Below are positions 58,492 through 64,000 of a stretch of 64,000 nucleotides of DNA, one piece after another. The notes under the pieces are model-generated. The model saw nothing but the letters and a program-made list of their open reading frames with translations, ran no database searches and was not told where the DNA came from. The position numbers were made by a program, and so were the translations under genes. How positions within the stretch are numbered: position 1 is the stretch's first letter; every line of letters begins with the position of its first letter. This DNA comes from Burkholderia sp. BCC0322. GTDB taxonomy: Bacteria; Pseudomonadota; Gammaproteobacteria; Burkholderiales; Burkholderiaceae. The stretch lies in assembly GCF_902833045.1 (NCBI RefSeq), contig NZ_CADFDU010000017.1, positions 58,974-122,973 on the forward strand, in the 5' to 3' direction.

Positions 58492-59472
58492 ATGTCGATC
58501 AATGATTTCGTTGTAGATGCATTGGTGCGGGACAGGAAGTTGAAGGCCGAGTCGGTATGGACGGTCGAGAATCACGAAAAGTATTCGACGCTGAAGCGCA
58601 GCGACGATGATGCGAGGAGAAAGGAAGCCGGGCGCGAGGTGTTTTCGCTGATGCGGAACCTGAACGAGCTGGGCGTGCGGAGTCCCGCGCTGTGCGCGGA
58701 CCGCGACGGCAACGGTTCGTTGCGCGAAGCGATCGGCAAGTTGAGCGAGCGGCTCGCGACGTTGTCGCGCGGCCGCGATGTGCATTACATCGAGCTCGGG
58801 CCGGAGCCGGTCAAGACGACCGAACTCATGAAGGCCGTCAGCGGTGGCGGCCCGGACCATCTGCGCTACACGGCCGTCGACATCAACGAGTCGTCGGAAG
58901 ACGCGATGCGGCACGCGATCATGCCGTTCCTGAAAACGCCCGGCTGCTTCAACTACATCGCCGACGATTACCGGAACGTGCAATGGAACCGCATCGACGC
59001 GGGCCAGGACGTGACGTTCATCACGATGCTCGGCTTCCAGGAAGGCAACGAGCTGCCCGTGACGATCGGCCGGCTCATCCGTAATCTCGGCGGCAAGTCG
59101 ACCTACGTCGTGTCGGAGATGCAGTTGCTGGTCGAGGGGCGGGAAGAGCCCATCTACAACTTCTACCGTAACGAGAACATGGTGCGGTTTTCCGAAGTCG
59201 TCAGCCGGCAGCAGGGCTTCGAGCCGCTTGGCGAGCACCATGTGTCGATCGTCCGGCTCAATCTGCTCGGCGACCAGTTCCATGTGGCGGTCACGCTTCA
59301 GCCCGTATCGAAAGCCGGGGCCGACGGGCATCTGATCACCAACGTCTGCCTGAAATACACGCCGGAGCAATTCCGCCATGTCCGCCACAGCCACGCCAAT
59401 TGCCGCGTGATCGACGAACTGCACAGCGGCGACGGCAGCGTCGTGTACCAGATCGCCCAGTTCAAGGGCTGA
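58492..59472 (+). CDS. EgtD-like (histidine-specific type, DUF2260) SAM methyltransferase
   Basis: A 326-residue predicted S-adenosylmethionine methyltransferase of the EgtD/Methyltransf_33 fold. Landmarks in the family order are YIELGPEPVKTTELM (SAM loop), YTAVDINES, FNYIADDY and FITMLGFQEGN. In EgtD this fold trimethylates the alpha-amino group of histidine; the residues needed for histidine recognition were not checked, and substrate is unknown. It starts at 58492 with GGGGAA upstream. The 2-oxoglutarate oxygenase and an exporter gene follow on the same strand, so it may act on a small amino-acid-like metabolite. Confidence 0.75.
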   Translation: MSINDFVVDALVRDRKLKAESVWTVENHEKYSTLKRSDDDARRKEAGREVFSLMRNLNELGVRSPALCADRDGNGSLREAIGKLSERLATLSRGRDVHYIELGPEPVKTTELMKAVSGGGPDHLRYTAVDINESSEDAMRHAIMPFLKTPGCFNYIADDYRNVQWNRIDAGQDVTFITMLGFQEGNELPVTIGRLIRNLGGKSTYVVSEMQLLVEGREEPIYNFYRNENMVRFSEVVSRQQGFEPLGEHHVSIVRLNLLGDQFHVAVTLQPVSKAGADGHLITNVCLKYTPEQFRHVRHSHANCRVIDELHSGDGSVVYQIAQFKG

Positions 59473-59501
59473 ATGCCGCAACGACGACAGCGAGGCACGC
59501 G

Positions 59502-60488
59502 ATGAACAAGGGAAATGCATTGCCGGTGTTTGCGCGAGGGTTCGATCGGGTGAGGCTTGCGCTGCAGACGTCGCTGTCCGGCGGCGCGAATGTCGACGGC
59601 ACGCTGGACGCCGCGACGGAACCGATGCGCTGGACCCGCGCATGCCTGCGCGACGGTTACGAGGTGCGATACCGGCGCAACCTCGACGATCTCGGCTATC
59701 GTGATGTGCCGATGCGCGGCACGCGCTCGGATGCGCTCAACGCGGTGTGCCATCTTCGCGGATTGTTTTCCGGCGAAGCGATTCATGCGTTGCGCGAGAT
59801 CGGCCGCGCGCTGGAGCGCAGCGCGTCGAGCAGCAACTGGATCATCTCGAAGCGCGTGCGTGCGGTGACGGAGCGCTCGCGGTTCGTCGACGACATGATG
59901 CACGACCGCGCGTTCCTGCTGAGGGTGTCGTGTCTGGCCGGCGTACCGCTGATTCCGTATCCGATGGTCAATGCGCGGTCGCAGTTCAACTACTACTATC
60001 CGACGGACCGGCGCGACGGCAAGGAACAACTGGGGATGTGGCACACCGACGGCACCAGCTTCGTGCTGAATATCGTGCTGTCGGATCGATCCGACTACGA
60101 GGGCGGAAACTTTCTGTTCTACGAATCGACCGCGGAGACGTTCGACCGCCACGATCGCGAGCGCCGGCACGTGAAGGCCGCGAATCTGGACAACGCGGGC
60201 GACGCATTGCTCATCTATGGCAGCAAGCTGTTCCATGGCGTCGAACCGGTCGAGTCGGGGCGCCGCATGTCGCTGGTGCTGTCGTTCCATTGCCCGTACA
60301 CGCGGGAGGACGACAACGGGTTCTGGCATCTCGCGTCGGACGACGGCATCCCGCGCACGGTCGTCAACTGGCTGGCGCTGCAGCGCGCGCTCAGGGGCGA
60401 CGCCGAACTGCAGTACCGCCGCCTCGGGCTCGAACCGATCCGCCCCGAGGATCTGCAAGACCAGCGCCTGTCCCCGGCAACTTTCTGA
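59502..60488 (+). CDS. 2-oxoglutarate/Fe(II)-dependent oxygenase
   Basis: A 328-residue oxygenase-like protein. The iron triad is readable as WHTDGTSF (His, Asp) and FHGVEPV (distal His), followed by the 2-oxoglutarate Arg in GRRMSLVLSF. The N-terminal 150 residues do not match a family I know. It begins 29 bp after the methyltransferase and ends 13 bp before the exporter gene, indicating one transcript. Expected reaction is hydroxylation, desaturation or ring formation on a metabolite; the substrate is not known. Confidence 0.8.
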   Translation: MNKGNALPVFARGFDRVRLALQTSLSGGANVDGTLDAATEPMRWTRACLRDGYEVRYRRNLDDLGYRDVPMRGTRSDALNAVCHLRGLFSGEAIHALREIGRALERSASSSNWIISKRVRAVTERSRFVDDMMHDRAFLLRVSCLAGVPLIPYPMVNARSQFNYYYPTDRRDGKEQLGMWHTDGTSFVLNIVLSDRSDYEGGNFLFYESTAETFDRHDRERRHVKAANLDNAGDALLIYGSKLFHGVEPVESGRRMSLVLSFHCPYTREDDNGFWHLASDDGIPRTVVNWLALQRALRGDAELQYRRLGLEPIRPEDLQDQRLSPATF

Positions 60489-60501
60489 GAGCCGTCGCCC
60501 C

Positions 60502-61428
60502 ATGCCACTATTCCTGCTCCAGCTCGTCTTCGTGTTGTCGTGGAGTTCCGGTTTCATCGGCGCCAAGCTCGGCGCGGAGACGGCTGGCGCGTTCAACCTG
60601 CTGTTCTGGCGGTTCCTGCTCGTCACGCTTTGTCTCGCGATCGTCCTCAACCGGCAGCTCGGGCGCCTGACGTGGGAGAAGCTTCGCTATCACGCGGTGA
60701 TCGGCTTCCTGTCGCAGTTTCTCTATCTGGCCTGCGTGTACGTGGCGATTCAGCATGGCCTGCCGCCCGGCATCGCCGCGATCGTCGCCGCGTTGCAGCC
60801 GCTCATGACGGCCGCGATGACGTCGCTCGGAGGCAGCGAGCGCAGCGGGGCGCGACAGTGGGCCGGGCTCGTCGTCGGGTTCGTCGGCGTGGGGATCGTG
60901 ATCGGCGGGCAATATGCGTTGCCGGCCGGGTCGGTCGGGCTCGTCATGTACCTGCTGCCGCTGGTGTCGGCGCTGGGGCTGTCGATCGCGACGATCTATC
61001 AGCGGCGCCGTGCGCTGACGGCCGCGCGCAGCAACGAGGACGGGCTGTTCCTGCCGCTGTTCGTGCAGGGCTGCGTGAGCCTCGTGCTGTTCGCGGCGTG
61101 CGGGGTCGTCACGGGCGACCTGCACGTGCCGACCCAGCCGAACGTGTGGGTCTCCGTCGTGTGGCTGACGGTGTTCTCGACCTTCGTCGCCTACCTGTCG
61201 TTGTGGGCGCTGCTCAAGCGCATGCCCGCGACGCGCGTGGCGACCCTCGTCTATCTCGAACCGCCGGTGACGCTGATGTGGGCCGCGTGGATGTTCGGCG
61301 ACCGCATCGTCGTGACGACCTATCTCGGCATCGTGGTCGTCGCGATCGGCGTGTGGCTGGCCGGCAAGCAGGTCGAGCGGCCCCCCGCGCGGGCGCGGCG
61401 GGCGAACATGGAGGCGGCCGGCCGCTGA
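60502..61428 (+). CDS. EamA/DMT-family transporter
   Basis: A 308-residue inner-membrane protein with ten hydrophobic helices in two EamA repeats (first repeat begins LVFVLSWSSGFIGAKLG, second near LLPLVSALGLSIATIYQRR). DMT proteins usually export amino acids or other small metabolites. It lies 13 bp after the oxygenase gene, so export of that pathway's product is a reasonable inference. Confidence 0.9.
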   Translation: MPLFLLQLVFVLSWSSGFIGAKLGAETAGAFNLLFWRFLLVTLCLAIVLNRQLGRLTWEKLRYHAVIGFLSQFLYLACVYVAIQHGLPPGIAAIVAALQPLMTAAMTSLGGSERSGARQWAGLVVGFVGVGIVIGGQYALPAGSVGLVMYLLPLVSALGLSIATIYQRRRALTAARSNEDGLFLPLFVQGCVSLVLFAACGVVTGDLHVPTQPNVWVSVVWLTVFSTFVAYLSLWALLKRMPATRVATLVYLEPPVTLMWAAWMFGDRIVVTTYLGIVVVAIGVWLAGKQVERPPARARRANMEAAGR

Positions 61429-61496
61429 CGCACACTGGTTGCGCGCGCGATTCCGGTGTAGCGTCGCGGTACGGTCATGCCCCGCGAAGGAACCCG

Positions 61497-61847
61497 ATGA
61501 AAGTCAAACGAATCGTCGCCAATATCGACACCCGGTCAGTCGACGACGCAAAACGCTTCTACCAGCGGATCTTCGGCCTCGACCTGCTGATGGATCACGG
61601 CTGGATCGCAACCTACGGCAATGCCGAGCAGATGGACGTGCAGATCAGCTTCGCATCGCAGGGCGGATCGGGCACGCCGACGCCCGATCTGTCGATCGAG
61701 GTCGACGACGTCGATGAAGCGCTCGCCCGCGTCAATGCGGCCGGGATTCCGGTCGAATACGGCCCGGCCGACGAGCCCTGGGGCGTGCGGCGGTTCTATG
61801 TGCGGGATCCGTTCGGCAAGCTCGTCAACGTGCTCGCACATCGCTGA
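61497..61847 (+). CDS. Glyoxalase/bleomycin-resistance fold protein
   Basis: A 116-residue vicinal-oxygen-chelate protein. Features are RIVANIDTRSVDDAKRFYQRIFGLDLLMDHGW at the N-terminus and the C-terminal VRRFYVRDPFGKLVNVLAH. It is 68 bp after the transporter and may be part of the same cluster, possibly for resistance or a small-molecule step, but such proteins are common as solitary genes. Start at 61497. Confidence 0.85.
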   Translation: MKVKRIVANIDTRSVDDAKRFYQRIFGLDLLMDHGWIATYGNAEQMDVQISFASQGGSGTPTPDLSIEVDDVDEALARVNAAGIPVEYGPADEPWGVRRFYVRDPFGKLVNVLAHR

Positions 61848-61877
61848 TCCGGAACGGCGGGGCGGCTGAGGCGGCGT

Positions 61878-62285
61878 TTACGCATGCAGCGCCAGCCCCT
61901 TCACGGCCTTGTCGACGGCCTTCTTCGGCCCGTGCAGCGCCAGACCGACCAAATCCAGATGCTCCGCATCCTCGGCGCGAAACACCTCGCGGTTGGCTGC
62001 ATCGTGCCCGGTCGAGAACATCGCGCGCACGTAGGGCACGATCTTGAGTTCGCGCGACAGCGCCTGCCGATGCGCGGCCTGCAGGCCGTTCAGGTCGGCC
62101 GCGAACACCAGCATCGGCTGGCCCAGCATGCGGCCGTAGCGGCGTCCCGCCGCATCCTCGTAAGGCTCGCCGAGCGCTTCGGGCGCTTCGGCCGCGACGC
62201 CCGTCGCGAGAAACGCGACGACATTGAGTTTCTGCCACGCCGCGAGATCGTCGCGCACGATCAGTGCCACCTTGGTATCGAACAT
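61878..62285 (-). CDS. DUF2000 family protein
   Basis: A 135-residue protein of the DUF2000 family: FDTKVALIVRDDLAAWQKLNVVAFLATG at the start, YGRMLGQPMLVF in the middle, and a C-terminal GLALHGPKKAVDKAVKGL. Related proteins have a peptidyl-tRNA-hydrolase-like fold; function is unknown. It lies 44 bp downstream of the AraC regulator on the same strand and may be its target. Confidence 0.87.
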   Translation of the reverse strand: MFDTKVALIVRDDLAAWQKLNVVAFLATGVAAEAPEALGEPYEDAAGRRYGRMLGQPMLVFAADLNGLQAAHRQALSRELKIVPYVRAMFSTGHDAANREVFRAEDAEHLDLVGLALHGPKKAVDKAVKGLALHA

Positions 62286-62329
62286 GCTTGCTCCTCATTG
62301 GGGCACTCATGATCGGATGCCGCGTGCGA

Positions 62330-63187
62330 TCAGTCTGGAACGTTTGTGCACATCTGCCGGTACGCGGCCGGGGTGATCCGGTACGCGCGACGAAACCAGC
62401 GGCCCAGATGGCTCTGGTCGGCGAAGCCGACGTCCGCGGCCGCCTGCGCGGGCGTACGGCCGGCCGCCAGCAGCCGCCGCGCGGCACGTAACCTCAAGCG
62501 CACCAGATACGCGTGCGGCGACGTGCCGAACGCGTGCTGAAACAGCCGGGTCAGCCGGAACCGGTCGATCCCGGCGACGCTGGCGAGTTCGTCGAGCCCG
62601 ATGTTGCCGTCCATCTGCGCATGCAGCAGGTCGCGCACGCGCGCGATCGCGGGCGGCACGACACCGCTTTCCAGCGCGAGCGGGCCGCGCAGTTCGCCGC
62701 CGAGCCGCGTCAGCAGGCGGTCGAGCGTCTGGTCGCGCGCGAGCCGGCCCTCGTTGCCGTGGATCGCGAGAAATGCGTGGCGAATCGCGTCGACGAGGCC
62801 GCGATCGTCGACGAGCGTATGGCCGAACGAGGCCTCGACACCGCCGAGGCCCGGCAGGTCCAGCCGGCGCGCCGCGCGCTCGACCCATGCTTGCGGCAGG
62901 TACAGCATTCCGTAGGTGAAGCCGCCCGCTTCGGGCGCATGGCCGTCGTGCATCGCGCCCGGCTCGATCAGGATCGCGCGGCCGGGCACGCTCGTATGCA
63001 GCGACCGGTGGCACTGGAATTGCTGCACGCCCTGTTCGGTGAAGCCGACCAGCATGTCGTCGTGATCGTGCGCGTCGTACGCATGGCCGTTGAAATGCGC
63101 ATGCAGGCTTTCGATGCCGGTTTCCTGATCGCGCCGAGCGACGAGCCAGTGGTCGGGCGTGTCGATGTCCTTTGCCGTTTTCGTCAT
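62330..63187 (-). CDS. AraC-family regulator with N-terminal cupin-type arm
   Basis: A 285-residue regulator. The N-terminal half is a cupin-like sensor (HAYDAHDHDDMLVGFTEQGVQQF). The C-terminal AraC domain has LDELASVAGIDRFRLTRLFQHAFG and the second helix-turn-helix AQAAADVGFADQSHLGRWFRRAYR. The start at 63187 gives a full-length arm. It is likely to control the DUF2000 gene directly downstream. Confidence 0.9.
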   Translation of the reverse strand: MTKTAKDIDTPDHWLVARRDQETGIESLHAHFNGHAYDAHDHDDMLVGFTEQGVQQFQCHRSLHTSVPGRAILIEPGAMHDGHAPEAGGFTYGMLYLPQAWVERAARRLDLPGLGGVEASFGHTLVDDRGLVDAIRHAFLAIHGNEGRLARDQTLDRLLTRLGGELRGPLALESGVVPPAIARVRDLLHAQMDGNIGLDELASVAGIDRFRLTRLFQHAFGTSPHAYLVRLRLRAARRLLAAGRTPAQAAADVGFADQSHLGRWFRRAYRITPAAYRQMCTNVPD

Positions 63188-63341
63188 CGGATACCTCGTG
63201 CGTCGTTATGGCATGCCCGATAGCTTACGCAAGTCGCGTGATGCAGGCGGCAGGGGCGGCCCGTTGATCCGGCGATCTGGCGCGCCGCGGCGCGAGACCC
63301 TTGCATGCAGCGCGTGACGCGCAATGGCGTGCGTGCGCGAT

Positions 63342-63917
63342 TCATTCCCCGTTCGCCACCGCCTGTTCGTCACGCGCATATTGCGCGGGCGGCCGCCCGA
63401 CATGCCGCGTGAACGCGACGCTGAACGTGCTCGCGGAACTGTAGCCGACGCGCCCCGCGATCTCGGCGATGCGGCCTTCGTTGCGGCGGAGCAGGTCCTT
63501 CGCGAGCGCCATGCGCCACGTGAGCAGATATTCCATCGGCGCGACGCCGACCGCGCGGCTGAAGCGTTCGAAGAACGTCGAGCGCGACAGCGCGGCTTCC
63601 TTCGCGAGTTCGACGACCGTCCACGGATAGGCGGGGCGCGCGTGCATGCCACGGATCGCGGCGGCGAGTCGGTTATCGGCGAGCCCGCGCACGAGGCCGG
63701 GCGATGCGTTCGTGCCGGCCGTGAACCGCAATGCCTCGATCAGCAGCACTTCCAGCAGGCGTGCCAGCACGATCTCGCGCGCGGGGCGATGCGCGCGCGA
63801 CTCGTCGCGCACCAGTTGCACGAGCGTGGTCAGCCGCGGTTCGCCGCGCACGTGCACGAATTGCGGCAGCAGCGACACCAGCAGCGCTGCATCTGGCGTA
63901 AGGTAGCTGTATCGCCT
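63342..63917 (-). pseudogene. AraC-family regulator truncated at its N-terminus
   Basis: The frame encodes the C-terminal cupin strand and a complete AraC DNA-binding domain (LAKEAALSRSTFFERFSRAVGV, then IAEIAGRVGYSSASTFSVAF). A normal cupin-AraC protein needs about 100 more N-terminal residues. Upstream the similarity goes as far as YSYLTPDAALLVSLLPQ and then ends at an in-frame stop near 63920, where the sequence becomes AT-rich. A GTG at 63878 could start a shorter 178-residue protein. Disruption by an inserted element is the likely cause. Confidence 0.6.
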
Positions 63918-64000
63918 TATAAATCAACAACTTACGGTTAATTTTGGGCAGTTGGGCAATTCATTGGGCAAATTGGTAGGTTTTTGGCAAAGGGTGCTTT
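63905..64000. other. AT-rich junction at window end, possible edge of an inserted element
   Basis: Composition drops abruptly to AT-rich, with repeated GGGCA(A/G)TTGGGCAA-like strings. This interrupts the AraC gene. No terminal inverted repeat or integrase can be seen because the window ends here. Confidence 0.4.

Overview
The window looks like a large-replicon segment from a Burkholderia cepacia complex-type betaproteobacterium. Coding density and GC are high, and several gene families are typical of Burkholderia: DUF4148, DUF3331, a long-form isocitrate lyase, a non-phosphorylative L-fucose pathway and Rhs/VgrG effector islands. No rRNA, tRNA or CRISPR array was seen. Assignments rest on reading motifs and family resemblance; no database search was run.

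Layout. 1-3042 (minus): a secreted M28 aminopeptidase, cut by the window edge, and a secreted HEXXH metalloprotease. 3533-6321 (minus): a GbdR/CdhR-like AraC regulator and isocitrate lyase, whose upstream region carries a perfect 18-bp palindrome. 6878-16296 (minus): a six-gene, lower-GC island. It encodes a multidomain protein (orotate-phosphoribosyltransferase-like, PQQ-type propeller, AMMECR1-like), a 151-residue peptide with a double-glycine leader and a Gly-Asp repeat, a CPBP membrane protease-like protein, an HlyD adaptor, a C39-peptidase ABC exporter and a TolC-like channel. It has the architecture of a class II microcin export locus, but the cargo and the fusion protein are unlike those I know, and this is the strongest candidate for an undescribed system. 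17103-22831 (plus): a carnitine/gamma-butyrobetaine catabolic operon. 23034-24995 (minus): small Burkholderia proteins and an SDR enzyme. 25657-34840 (plus): a complete oxidative L-fucose operon (two SDRs, diketo-acid hydrolase, dehydratase, lactonase, sugar ABC importer, FadR-type regulator). 34864-36105 (minus): a DadA-like oxidoreductase, next to a broken CobW remnant.

36989-39555 (plus): a YfiR-YfiN-YfiB cyclic-di-GMP signalling operon. 39640-50910: an orphan type VI effector island. It starts with a tssF fragment, then VgrG, an EagR chaperone, a PAAR-Rhs protein with an HNH/WHH-type toxin tail and its SUKH immunity protein. AT-rich orphan toxin/immunity remnants and a SymE-like gene follow. 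52123-57467 (plus): a branched-chain amino-acid ABC importer (livKHMGF) preceded by a long structured leader. 57505-61847: a LysR regulator and a small cluster of an EgtD-like methyltransferase, a 2-oxoglutarate oxygenase and an EamA exporter (possible small-molecule pathway), plus a glyoxalase-fold protein. 61878-64000: a DUF2000 protein and two AraC regulators, the last truncated at an AT-rich junction near the window end.

Functional logic. The catabolic modules (carnitine, fucose, branched-chain amino acids, isocitrate lyase) feed acetyl-CoA, pyruvate and lactate into central metabolism. The microcin-like island and the VgrG-Rhs island are two independent, probably laterally acquired, export or antagonism modules set between them.
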